A stretch of DNA of 64,000 nt. It comes from Streptomyces sp. MUM 203J. Its GTDB lineage: Bacteria > Actinomycetota > Actinomycetes > Streptomycetales > Streptomycetaceae. Below are positions 32,738 to 40,574 of this stretch, piece after piece. Position numbers and translations under genes: made by a program. How positions within the stretch are numbered: position 1 is the first letter of the stretch; the number at the start of each line of letters is the position of its first letter. The notes beneath the pieces were generated by a model, which saw only the letters and a list, made by a program, of their open reading frames with translations, searched no databases and was not told the DNA's origin. The stretch lies in assembly GCF_022414595.1 (NCBI RefSeq), contig NZ_JADWYO010000003.1:1-64000 (forward strand), given 5' to 3'.

Positions 32738-33733
32738 GTGGATACGTTTGCGCTGGTCGTGACCGTCGGGGTCGCGCTCTTCTTCACGTACACCAACGGC
32801 TTCCACGACTCCGCGAACGCGATCGCCACCTCGGTGTCGACCCGTGCGCTGACGCCGCGCGCGGCCCTGCTGATGGCCGCCGTCATGAACCTCGCCGGCG
32901 CGTTCCTCGGGAGCGGGGTCGCCAAGACCGTGAGCGAGGGGGTCATCGAGACCCCGCAGGGCGACAAGGGCATGGGGATCCTGTTCGCCGCGCTGGTCGG
33001 GGCGATCGCCTGGAACCTCGTCACCTGGTACTTCGGGTTGCCCTCCTCCTCTTCCCATGCGCTTTTCGGCGGCATGGTGGGGGCCGCGCTGGCCGGAGGG
33101 ACCGAGGTCATCTGGGGCGGTGTCCTGGAGAAGATCGTCATCCCGATGTTCCTGTCCCCGCTCGTCGGTCTGCTGGTCGGCTATCTGGTGATGGCCGCGA
33201 TCATGTGGATCTTCCGGAAGTCGGGGCCGCACCGGACCAAGCGGGGATTCCGTATCGCGCAGACCGTCTCCGCGGCCGGCATGGCGCTGGGACACGGGCT
33301 CCAGGACGCGCAGAAGACCATGGGCATCGTGGTGATGGCGCTGGTCATCGCGGATGTCGAGACCGGGGACGAGATCCCGCTGTGGGTGAAGATCGCGAGC
33401 GCGGTGATGCTGTCGCTCGGTACGTACGCGGGCGGGTGGCGGATCATGCGCACGCTCGGACGGCGGATCATCGAGCTGGACCCGCCGCAGGGATTCGCCG
33501 CGGAGACCACCGCGGCCTCCGTGATGTACACGGCGTCCTTCATGTTCCAGGCGCCCATTTCCACGACGCATGTCATCACGTCCGCGATCATGGGTGTCGG
33601 GGCGACGAAGCGGGTCAACGCGGTGCGGTGGGGAGTGGCCAAGAACATCGTTCTCGGCTGGTTCATCACGATGCCCGCGGCCGCTGCCGTCGCGGCCCTG
33701 AGTTTCTATGTGGTGAATCTGCTGTTCGGCTGA
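32738..33733 (+). CDS. pit: Low-affinity inorganic phosphate transporter Pit
   Basis: This 331-residue polytopic permease of the PiT (PHO4) family has both signature repeats: TYTNGFHDSANAIATSVSTR near the N-terminus with GLPSSSSHALFGG, and the second-half counterpart GHGLQDAQKTMGIV with APISTTHVITSAIMG. It symports metal-phosphate with protons. It starts at the GTG at 32738 (DTFALVVTVGVALFF). The frame is open upstream, but that stretch lies inside the DUF47 gene. It is followed by short tandem repeats and a strong terminator. Confidence 0.94.
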   Translation: MDTFALVVTVGVALFFTYTNGFHDSANAIATSVSTRALTPRAALLMAAVMNLAGAFLGSGVAKTVSEGVIETPQGDKGMGILFAALVGAIAWNLVTWYFGLPSSSSHALFGGMVGAALAGGTEVIWGGVLEKIVIPMFLSPLVGLLVGYLVMAAIMWIFRKSGPHRTKRGFRIAQTVSAAGMALGHGLQDAQKTMGIVVMALVIADVETGDEIPLWVKIASAVMLSLGTYAGGWRIMRTLGRRIIELDPPQGFAAETTAASVMYTASFMFQAPISTTHVITSAIMGVGATKRVNAVRWGVAKNIVLGWFITMPAAAAVAALSFYVVNLLFG

Positions 33734-33776
33734 TGCCTGACGGGTTCGGCTGATGCGCGGAGGCTTCGGCTGATGC
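33725..33776 (+). repeat. 20-nt tandem repeat over the pit stop codon
   Basis: TTCGGCTGATGC occurs three times at exactly 20-nt spacing (33725, 33745, 33765). The first copy contains the last two codons and the stop of pit, so the stop context has been duplicated twice. The intervening 8 nt differ. Confidence 0.85.
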
Positions 33777-33789
33777 CGCGGCACAGCAA

Positions 33790-33824
33790 AAGGGCCCGCC
33801 CCCCTCGACAGGGGGCGGGCCCTT
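33790..33824. terminator. Strong bidirectional terminator between pit and pstB
   Basis: A long GC-rich stem (AAGGGCCCGCCCCC with GGGGGCGGGCCCTT) surrounds a short loop, flanked by an A run on one side and CTTCGTCTT on the other. It lies between the converging pit and pst operons. Confidence 0.88.
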
Positions 33825-33889
33825 CGTCTTACGGTGGCACCGCCATGCAGCACCGCAGACGTCTACGCGGCGGAGGCCGCATGTGCCGG

Positions 33890-34666
33890 TTATCCGAAGC
33901 GGCCCGAGATGTAGTCCTCGGTCGCCTGGACGGACGGGTTGGAGAAGATGCGCTCCGTCTCGTCGATCTCGATGAGCTTGCCGGGCTGGCCCACGGCCGC
34001 CAGGTTGAAGAAGGCGGTACGGTCCGAGACGCGGGCCGCCTGCTGCATGTTGTGCGTCACGATCACGATCGTGAAGCGCTCCTTCAGCTCACCGATCAGG
34101 TCCTCGATCGCCAGCGTGGAGATCGGGTCCAGGGCGGAGCACGGCTCGTCCATCAGCAGGACGTCCGGCTCCACCGCGATCGCCCGCGCGATGCACAGGC
34201 GCTGCTGCTGGCCGCCGGAGAGGCCGGCGCCCGGCTTGTTGAGGCGGTCCTTGACCTCGTTCCAGAGGTTCGCGCCCTTGAGCGAGCGCTCGACGATCTC
34301 GTTCAGCTCGGCCTTCTTGTAGCGGCCGTTCAGCCGCAGGCCCGCCGCCACGTTGTCGAAGATCGACATGGTGGGGAACGGGTTCGGGCGCTGGAACACC
34401 ATGCCGACCGTGCGGCGCACGGCGACCGGGTCGACGTCCTTGCCGTACAGGTTCTGGTCGTCGAGCAGCACCTTGCCCTCGACGCGGCCACCGGGGGTGA
34501 CCTCGTGCATCCGGTTCAGGGTGCGCAGGAAGGTGGACTTGCCGCAGCCGGACGGGCCGATGAACGCCGTGACGGAGCGGGGCTCGACGGTCATCGAGAT
34601 GTCGTCGATAGCCTTGTGGGTGCCGTAGTACGCGGAGAGGCCGCTGACGTCGATTCGCTTGGCCAT
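33890..34666 (-). CDS. pstB: Phosphate ABC transporter ATPase PstB
   Basis: This 258-residue protein has Walker [12 protein letters not shown]-loop [13 protein letters not shown] (PstB-typical), signature [16 protein letters not shown], Walker [14 protein letters not shown] and the switch His in [13 protein letters not shown]. It powers high-affinity phosphate import by PstSCA. The ATG at 34666 (MAKRIDVSG) has GGAAG upstream. It is the last gene of the pstSCAB operon, which runs on the minus strand; no phoU follows. Confidence 0.96.
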   Translation of the reverse strand: MAKRIDVSGLSAYYGTHKAIDDISMTVEPRSVTAFIGPSGCGKSTFLRTLNRMHEVTPGGRVEGKVLLDDQNLYGKDVDPVAVRRTVGMVFQRPNPFPTMSIFDNVAAGLRLNGRYKKAELNEIVERSLKGANLWNEVKDRLNKPGAGLSGGQQQRLCIARAIAVEPDVLLMDEPCSALDPISTLAIEDLIGELKERFTIVIVTHNMQQAARVSDRTAFFNLAAVGQPGKLIEIDETERIFSNPSVQATEDYISGRFG

Positions 34667-34721
34667 CTGAATCACTTCCAGGGTTGCTGCCGCCACTCGG
34701 CGGCAGCCGAAAATTGATGCC

Positions 34722-35798
34722 TTAGCGGCCGGTCTTCGGGGCCTTCCAGCGGGCGATGCCGCGGGCCACCAGGTTGAGGATCATGACGAAGGCGATCAGC
34801 ACCAGTGCGGCGGCCCAGGCGCGGGCCACGGCGGCGTCGGTGCCGACGGCGTACTGCTCGTACACATAGAGCGGGAGCGACGCCTGAGCGCCTTCGAACG
34901 GGTTCGGGTTGATCAGCTTCGTACCGAAGACGAGGAGCAGCACGGGGGCCGTCTCGCCGGTGATACGGGCGACCGCGAGCATGACGCCGGTGGTGATGCC
35001 GCCGATCGCGGTCGGCAGAACCACCTTGATGATCGTCTTCCACTTGGGGACGCCGAGCGCGAGGGAGGCCTCGCGCAGCTCGTTCGGGACGAGCTTCAGC
35101 ATCTCCTCGGTGGAGCGGACGACGACCGGCATCATCAGGATGGCCAGCGCCATCGAGCCGGCGAAGCCGGAGGGCCCGAAGCCCAGCAGCAGGTTCCAGG
35201 TGGCCAGGATGAACAGACCCGCGACGATGGACGGGATGCCCGTCATGACGTCGACGAAGAAGGTGACGGCCTGGGCGAGCCTGCCCTTGCCGTACTCGAC
35301 CAGGTAGATCGCGGTCAGCAGACCGATCGGGGCGGCGATGACGGCCGCGATGAGCACCTGCTCGATGGTGCCGAGCAGGGCGTGGTAGACGCCGCCGCCG
35401 GTCTCGGCGTCGAGGACGCCGTTCATCGAGTGGGTGAGGAAGTAGCCGTCGAGGACCACCACGCCCTTGCTGACCGTCACCCAGGCGAGGGAGGCCAGCG
35501 GGACGACCGCGAGGATGAAGCAGACCCAGACGACGCTGGTGGCGACGCGGTCCTTGGCCTGGCGGGAGTTCTCCACCCTGGCCGTGATCGCGTACGTCGC
35601 GGCGACGAAGAGCAGGGCGGACAGCAGGCCCCACTGGACGCGGCTCTCCCAGCCGGCGGCCAGGCCGATGCCGCAGCCGGCGGCGACGGAGCCCACGGCG
35701 ATCACGGCCGGGGCCCAGCGCGGCATGCGGGCGTGGGAGAGGGGGGAGACGGGGTGCACGGAGGAGGGCGCCTCACGCTGGATGGTCTGGCTGCTCAT
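34722..35798 (-). CDS. pstA: Phosphate ABC transporter permease PstA
   Basis: This 358-residue permease has about eight hydrophobic segments; the first two (about 30-70) extend beyond the usual six of PstA. The transport core includes [20 protein letters not shown], the EAA-type loop [21 protein letters not shown] contacting PstB, and [13 protein letters not shown]. It lies between pstC (88-bp gap) and pstB (55-bp gap). Confidence 0.95.
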   Translation of the reverse strand: MSSQTIQREAPSSVHPVSPLSHARMPRWAPAVIAVGSVAAGCGIGLAAGWESRVQWGLLSALLFVAATYAITARVENSRQAKDRVATSVVWVCFILAVVPLASLAWVTVSKGVVVLDGYFLTHSMNGVLDAETGGGVYHALLGTIEQVLIAAVIAAPIGLLTAIYLVEYGKGRLAQAVTFFVDVMTGIPSIVAGLFILATWNLLLGFGPSGFAGSMALAILMMPVVVRSTEEMLKLVPNELREASLALGVPKWKTIIKVVLPTAIGGITTGVMLAVARITGETAPVLLLVFGTKLINPNPFEGAQASLPLYVYEQYAVGTDAAVARAWAAALVLIAFVMILNLVARGIARWKAPKTGR

Positions 35799-35886
35799 GC
35801 TGCGCCCCTCTTCTTCGCTTCTCCGCCCTCGCGGCGCGCCTGTCCGGCTTCCGTGGTCTGCGGCCCCGTGGCCGTGCGTACGCCGC

Positions 35887-36885
35887 TCACGAGTTGGCCC
35901 CCGAGTACTCCTTGCGGCGCGCGATGATCCACCGGGCGGCGCCGTTGACCAGCAGCGTGATGACGAAGAGGACGAGACCGGAGGCGATCAGCGCGTCCCG
36001 GCCGAACTCGTCGGCCTCGTTGAACTTCGCGGCGATGTTCTGGGCGAACGTGCCGCCGCCCGGGTCCAGCAGGTGGCCGGAGATGATGAAGCTGGGCGAG
36101 AGGACGACCGCGACGGCCATCGTCTCGCCGAGCGCACGGCCGAGGCCCAGCATGGAGGCGCTGATGATGCCGGAGCGGCCGTACGGCAGCACCGACATGC
36201 GGATGGTCTCCCAGCGGGTCGCGCCGAGGGCCAGTGCGGCCTCCTCGTGCATGCGCGGGACCTGCTTGAAGATCTCGCGGGTGACGTTGGTGATGATCGG
36301 CAGGATCATGATCGCCAGCAGGATGCCGACGGTGAACATGTTCCGGGCGAGGCCCTCACCGGACTTGTCGAAGATGTACGTCCAGCCCATGTACTGGTCG
36401 AGCCACTTGTTGAGGCCGTCCAGGTAGGGAACGAGGAAGATCGCGCCCCAGAGGCCGTAGATGATGCTCGGCACGGCGGCGAGCAGGTCGACCACGTACG
36501 CGAGGGGCGCGGCGAGCTTGCGGGGCGCGTAGTGCGAGATGAACAGCGCGATGCCGATGGCGACCGGCACGGCGAGGGCCATGGCGATGACCGAGCTGAC
36601 GATCGTGCCGAAGGCGAGGACGGCGATGCCGAAGACCGGCGGGTCGCCGGCCGGGTTCCACTCGGAGGTGGTGAGGAAGTTCCCCTCGTTCCGGGAGAGC
36701 GCGAGGACCGTGCGGTAGGCGAGGAAGGCCGCGATCGCGGCCATGATCACCAGCAGGGTGATGCCGGAGCCGCGGGACAGGCCGAGGAAGACCTTGTCGC
36801 CGGCGCGGGCGGCAGTGCTGCTCTTGAGGGCTGTCGGTTCGCCCCCGGGGGGCGGTGTGGAGCGGGTGGGTGTGGCTGTGGCCAT
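35887..36885 (-). CDS. pstC: Phosphate ABC transporter permease PstC
   Basis: This 332-residue protein has about six transmembrane helices. PstC features are NPAGDPPVFGIAVLAFGTIV, the loop MHEEAALALGATRWETIRMSV and LGRALGETMAVAVVL. The ATG at 36885 (MATATPTRS) is preceded by GGAG; the upstream open frame lacks a site. The 130-bp gap to pstS contains GC-rich sequence that may form a partial attenuator, which would favour pstS expression. Confidence 0.95.
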   Translation of the reverse strand: MATATPTRSTPPPGGEPTALKSSTAARAGDKVFLGLSRGSGITLLVIMAAIAAFLAYRTVLALSRNEGNFLTTSEWNPAGDPPVFGIAVLAFGTIVSSVIAMALAVPVAIGIALFISHYAPRKLAAPLAYVVDLLAAVPSIIYGLWGAIFLVPYLDGLNKWLDQYMGWTYIFDKSGEGLARNMFTVGILLAIMILPIITNVTREIFKQVPRMHEEAALALGATRWETIRMSVLPYGRSGIISASMLGLGRALGETMAVAVVLSPSFIISGHLLDPGGGTFAQNIAAKFNEADEFGRDALIASGLVLFVITLLVNGAARWIIARRKEYSGANS

Positions 36886-37015
36886 CGTGTGTCTTCTCCG
36901 GTCTGCGGAGCGGCCTTGCGCGCTGAGGCGGGGCTGCTCCTGGCGGCGGTGCACCGGATGCGGGGCCGGACCGGTTCGCTCTGGTGCGGCGGTGGTCCGG
37001 CCCCGTCGGGGTTCG

Positions 37016-38152
37016 CTACGAGAGGGTCGGGACGATCTCGCGGATCTTGGTCGCGATCTCGGCCGGGATCGGGGCGTAGCCGGCGTCGGCGAGGACCTTC
37101 TGGCCGTCCTCGCTGATCGTGTAGTTGAGGAACGCCTTCAGGGTCGGCAGGGTCTCCGCCTTGTTGCCCTTGTCGCAGGGGATCTCGTACGTGACGAGGA
37201 CGATCGGGTAGGCACCCTCGGCCTTCGTCGCGTAGTCCAGCTCCAGGGCCAGGTCGTTGCCGGTGCCCTTGACCTTGGCGGCGGCGATGGCCTTGGAGGC
37301 GTTGTCCGTGGTGGCCTCGACCGGCTGGGCGGCGCCGGTGTTCAGCTTGACGGTGCTGATCTTGTTGGCGTCGGCGTAGGACAGCTCGAAGTAGCCGATG
37401 GCGCCGTTGGTGTCCTTGACGGCGGTCGCGACACCGGAGGAGCCGTTCGCGGCCTGGCCGCCCTTGGCCAGCCAGGACTTCTCAGCCTCGTACTTCCACT
37501 CCTCCGGAGTGGCGGCCTTGAGGTACTTGGCGAAGTTCTGGGTGGTGCCCGACTCGTCGGAGCGGTGGAAGGCCTGGATCGCGACGTCCGGGAGCTTGAC
37601 GCCCGGGTTCAGCTTGGCGATCGCCTCGTCGTTCCACTTGGTGATCTTCGAGTCGAAGATCTTGGCGAGGGTCGGGGCGTCCAGGACGAGGCTGTCGACG
37701 CCGTCCAGCTTGTAGCCGATGGCGACGGGGCCGCCGACCATCGGGAGGTTGATGCCCTTGCCGCCGTCCTTGCAGATCTTCTGCGACGCGGCGACCTCGT
37801 CCTCCTTCAGGGCGGAGTCGGAGCCCGCGAAGGCGACCTGGCCCTGGGTGAACTTGGTGATGCCGCCGCCGGAGCCGATCGACTGGTAGTTGATCTCCAC
37901 GCCCTCGCACGCGGCCTGGAAGTTCTTCACCCACAGGTCCATGGCGTTCTTCTGCGCGGAGGAGCCCGCCGCGAGGAGCTGGCCCTTGGCGTCGCCGCAG
38001 TCGATGTCCGACGCGGCGGCGGCGCTCTTCCGCTCGCCTTCGGGGTTGGCGGTGTTGTCGTCCGAGCCACACGCCGTGAGGACCAGGGCGCCGGACACAA
38101 CGAGGGCACCGAGCGCGGTGGCGCGAAGCCCAGTCTTTCGGTGAAGCTTCAC
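37016..38152 (-). CDS. pstS: Phosphate-binding lipoprotein PstS
   Basis: This 378-residue lipoprotein has a signal peptide ending in lipobox VLTACGSD. The binding-protein core has GSSAQKNAMDLWV, YQSIGSGGGITKFTQGQVAFAGSDS (phosphate-contacting TGS/SGxG loop and SD), RSDESGTTQNFAKYL and a C-terminal ISEDGQKVLADAGYAPIP. It captures phosphate outside the membrane and passes it to PstCA. The GTG at 38152 has GGAAGGA 9 nt upstream. It is the first gene of the operon and has a clear PHO box about 160 bp upstream. Confidence 0.96.
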   Translation of the reverse strand: MKLHRKTGLRATALGALVVSGALVLTACGSDDNTANPEGERKSAAAASDIDCGDAKGQLLAAGSSAQKNAMDLWVKNFQAACEGVEINYQSIGSGGGITKFTQGQVAFAGSDSALKEDEVAASQKICKDGGKGINLPMVGGPVAIGYKLDGVDSLVLDAPTLAKIFDSKITKWNDEAIAKLNPGVKLPDVAIQAFHRSDESGTTQNFAKYLKAATPEEWKYEAEKSWLAKGGQAANGSSGVATAVKDTNGAIGYFELSYADANKISTVKLNTGAAQPVEATTDNASKAIAAAKVKGTGNDLALELDYATKAEGAYPIVLVTYEIPCDKGNKAETLPTLKAFLNYTISEDGQKVLADAGYAPIPAEIATKIREIVPTLS

Positions 38153-38310
38153 TTTCGGGTGTTCCTTCCAGTAGCCGCCGGCCTGGGAGCCCGCGAGCCG
38201 ATGCCTGCGGGCCGTTTGTACGACGGCGTGTGTCGGGGTGGGTGGAGACCCGTGGGCCGGGTCACCGTGCACGGCCGAAATTAGGCAGATCAGGTGAAGC
38301 CGTCGACGGG

Positions 38311-38332
38311 GGGAAGTGAACGGCAGGTGAAC
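38311..38332 (-). promoter_or_regulatory. PHO box of pstS
   Basis: On the minus strand two adjacent 11-nt direct repeats, GTTCACCTGCC and GTTCACTTCCC, match the Streptomyces PhoP-binding unit (GTTCACC core). They lie about 160 bp upstream of the pstS GTG. A TAATTT -10-like box follows about 26 bp downstream. Confidence 0.85.
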
Positions 38333-38486
38333 CATGCCGGAAGGCGCGGTGTGGTGCGGCGTGGTCTGTCCGCGGGACGGCCCGTGACCTGCGGGGGTGC
38401 GCGACGGCGCCCCCGGCGCCGAGAGGCGCGGGCCCGTGGGGCGGGGTCCGGACGGGAAGGGGCGGGGTCCGGACGAGGCCGCGGCG

Positions 38487-38517
38487 GATCAGATATTCGG
38501 AGCAGATCAGATAGTCT
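38487..38517 (+). promoter_or_regulatory. Promoter/operator of the toxin-antitoxin pair
   Basis: The 9-mer GATCAGATA is repeated directly with an 18-bp period (38487 and 38505), a layout expected of an antitoxin operator. A TAnnnT -10 match, TAGTCT (38512-38517), would place the start of transcription at or next to the A of the ATG at 38524. No ribosome-binding site precedes that ATG, so a leaderless mRNA is likely. Confidence 0.6.
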
Positions 38518-38523
38518 GAACTC

Positions 38524-38784
38524 ATGAAGCTGATGACGGCCTCCGAGGCATCCCGGAACTTCGCGTCCGTACTGGACATGGCCGAGCACGGCGAGACCAT
38601 CGTGATCACGCGCGGTGGGCGACGGCTGGCGCTCATAGGGCCTGCGCCCGTCGCCAATGGCGGCGACCTCGCGGATGCCCTGGCCGCGTGGCGCGAGCGT
38701 CATCCCGGCGACGACCCCGCCTTCGAAGCCGACGTCCTCGGTGCGCGGGACCTGCTGGCCGAGGAGGACCCGTGGCGCGACTGA
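38524..38784 (+). CDS. Phd/YefM-type antitoxin
   Basis: This 86-residue antitoxin has the Phd/YefM start MKLMTASEASRNFASVLDMA, the strand pair GETIVITRGGRRLALIGP that binds DNA, and an acidic C-terminal tail (ADVLGARDLLAEEDPWRD) that would wrap the toxin. It overlaps the PIN toxin gene by 13 nt. The antitoxin normally represses its own operon with the toxin as co-repressor, consistent with the repeated motif upstream. Confidence 0.92.
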   Translation: MKLMTASEASRNFASVLDMAEHGETIVITRGGRRLALIGPAPVANGGDLADALAAWRERHPGDDPAFEADVLGARDLLAEEDPWRD

Positions 38785-39182
38785 TCCTCGACACCGGTGT
38801 CCTCGTCGCCGCCGAACGCGGAAAGCTCGACCTCGCTCCTCTCCGCGACCACGACATGGTCATCGCGGCCGTCACGGCGGCGGAGCTGCTGACCGGAGTG
38901 GAGCGTGCCGACACCCGCGAGCGGCGCGAACGCCGCCAGGGGTTCGCGGACCTGGTGTTCGCCACGGTGCCGGTGGAGGACTACACGCTCGAAGTGGCCC
39001 GCGTACACGCCCGGATGCTCGCGCACACCCGGCGGCTCGGCGAGCCGCGCGGGGCTCATGACCTGATGATCGCGGCGACCGCCGTCGCGACCGCCAGGTC
39101 CGTCCACAGCCTGGACGGCGAGGCCGGGTTCGGGGAGCTCCCCGGGGTGCGGCTGTTCAGCGGCCCTGGCCCGAGGCGGTGA
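38772..39182 (+). CDS. VapC-like PIN-domain toxin
   Basis: This 136-residue PIN ribonuclease has the four acidic sites recognisable at LILDTGVLV (Asp), AAVTAAELLTGV (Glu), GAHDLMIAATAVA (Asp) and a later HSLDGEAGF (Asp). PIN toxins cleave tRNA or rRNA when the antitoxin is degraded. The GTG at 38772 lies inside the antitoxin gene, so the two are translationally coupled. Its 3' end overlaps the convergent nudix gene by 26 bp. Confidence 0.92.
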   Translation: MARLILDTGVLVAAERGKLDLAPLRDHDMVIAAVTAAELLTGVERADTRERRERRQGFADLVFATVPVEDYTLEVARVHARMLAHTRRLGEPRGAHDLMIAATAVATARSVHSLDGEAGFGELPGVRLFSGPGPRR

Positions 39183-39573
39183 CAAGGGCCCGGATCAGCG
39201 GCCTGTCCTGGGGGTGGCTCAGGCGGGACTCGGCCTGGTCCGGGGGAAGCCATGCCACCCGGTCCACCTCCTTGTTCCGGGTGAACGTGCCGCCCGTGGC
39301 CTCGGCCGACCAGTATGTGACCTCCTTGGGGCGGCCCTTCGCCGTGTAGTGGGTGGTGGCCAGGCGGGGCCCCGGGGCGCAGGTGTGGCCGGTCTCCTCC
39401 AGGACCTCGCGGAGGGCCGCCTCCAGGAGGCTTTCGCCCTGTTTGAGCTTGCCTTTCGGCAGTGACCAGTCGTCGTACCGCGGTCTGTGGACCAGGCAGA
39501 TCTCCACGGTCCCGTCGTCCTTGTTCCTCCGCCACAGCACGCAGCCCGCCGCCCGCACCGGCTCGCCGGTCAC
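39157..39573 (-). CDS. Nudix (MutT-type) hydrolase
   Basis: This 138-residue protein has a perfect Nudix box, GKLKQGESLLEAALREVLEETGH (G-x5-E-x7-REUxEExGU, between residues about 46 and 68), within the usual MutT fold (AAGCVLWRR, RYDDWSLPKGK). It hydrolyses nucleoside diphosphate-X compounds. The GTG at 39573 overlaps the CHAD stop by 4 nt, so it is co-translated with the CHAD/Ppk genes. I chose this start because the frame upstream lies within the CHAD gene. Confidence 0.92.
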   Translation of the reverse strand: MTGEPVRAAGCVLWRRNKDDGTVEICLVHRPRYDDWSLPKGKLKQGESLLEAALREVLEETGHTCAPGPRLATTHYTAKGRPKEVTYWSAEATGGTFTRNKEVDRVAWLPPDQAESRLSHPQDRPLIRALVTASGQGR

Positions 39574-40574
39574 CTCGTCGTCACCGCCGTCCGGACCCAG
39601 GCGCGGTGGAAGGCGTGGCGGGCCGCCTCCACCTCGTGGCGCTGGTCCGCGTGGAGCACCCCCAGGGCGTACGCCGTGGCCGGGGCGATCCGGGGCGTGC
39701 GGGCCGCAGTCCCCGCGGCTGCCGCCGCCTCCGCCGCGTCCCGGTGCCGGTCCAGCGCCGCCCCCGCCTCGTACAGCTCGGGCGCCGGGGCGGACCGCAC
39801 CTCCTGGGCGTACCGGTGCAGCCGCAGCAGCAGCCGTGTCTGGTGCCACGGGCCGTCCTGGTGCTCGCCCCCCACCGCGGGTGCCATCGGCAGCGCCCGG
39901 ACCGCCTCCAGCAGACGCCGCTCCACCACCTCCGCGGGCGCGGCCAGCACCTCCGGGTCCCGCGACGTCGCCGCCGGGCCCAGCGGTACCTCAGACGCCA
40001 GCAGCGCCACCGCGTCCGCCACCGCGTGGAACCGCGCCGAGCCGAGGGCCTGGAGCGCCGCGGAGTGGGCCCTCGTACGGGCCAGGGTCAGCTGCCGCTC
40101 CAGCAGCGCGCCCGCCTTCGCCGCGCCGAGCCGCAGCGCCTCACCGCCCCCGCCCGCGGCCCCGGCGGTCCCGGCGGTCCCGCCCGCGGCCCGGGGCGGC
40201 GGCACCGTCCGGGGCTCGTCCGCGCCGGTCAGCCGGGACAGCGCGTCCATCAGCCGGACGAGCCGTGACGTGCAGGCCTGCTCCTGCGCCAGCGTCCCGG
40301 ACAGCCAGGCCAGCTCCGCGCGCAGCCCGTCCGCCCACGCCCCGTCCAGCAGCGGCCGGAAGGTGTGCAGCGTCGCACTGATGCGGCGGGCGGCGGCCCG
40401 CAGCGCCCGGGTCGCCTCCTCCATGCCGGACATGTCCGTTCCGTTGCTCTCCGTGTGCAGGCGGAGGGCGCGCAGGAAGTCGTTGGCGCGGGCGTGGAGG
40501 TAGGGCGCCACCACCTCGCCCGCGGGCGGTGCCGGAGCTGGGGCGATGACGACCTCGTCGTCATGGTTTGGCAC
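39570..40574 (-). CDS. CHAD-domain protein
   Basis: This 334-residue protein has two helical CHAD repeats ([47 protein letters not shown], and the second-half [14 protein letters not shown] and [23 protein letters not shown]). CHAD domains use conserved His and Arg/Lys residues to bind inorganic polyphosphate. The gene overlaps ppk by 14 nt and nudix by 4 nt. A role in polyphosphate localisation or storage follows from this context. Confidence 0.9.
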   Translation of the reverse strand: MPNHDDEVVIAPAPAPPAGEVVAPYLHARANDFLRALRLHTESNGTDMSGMEEATRALRAAARRISATLHTFRPLLDGAWADGLRAELAWLSGTLAQEQACTSRLVRLMDALSRLTGADEPRTVPPPRAAGGTAGTAGAAGGGGEALRLGAAKAGALLERQLTLARTRAHSAALQALGSARFHAVADAVALLASEVPLGPAATSRDPEVLAAPAEVVERRLLEAVRALPMAPAVGGEHQDGPWHQTRLLLRLHRYAQEVRSAPAPELYEAGAALDRHRDAAEAAAAAGTAARTPRIAPATAYALGVLHADQRHEVEAARHAFHRAWVRTAVTTR

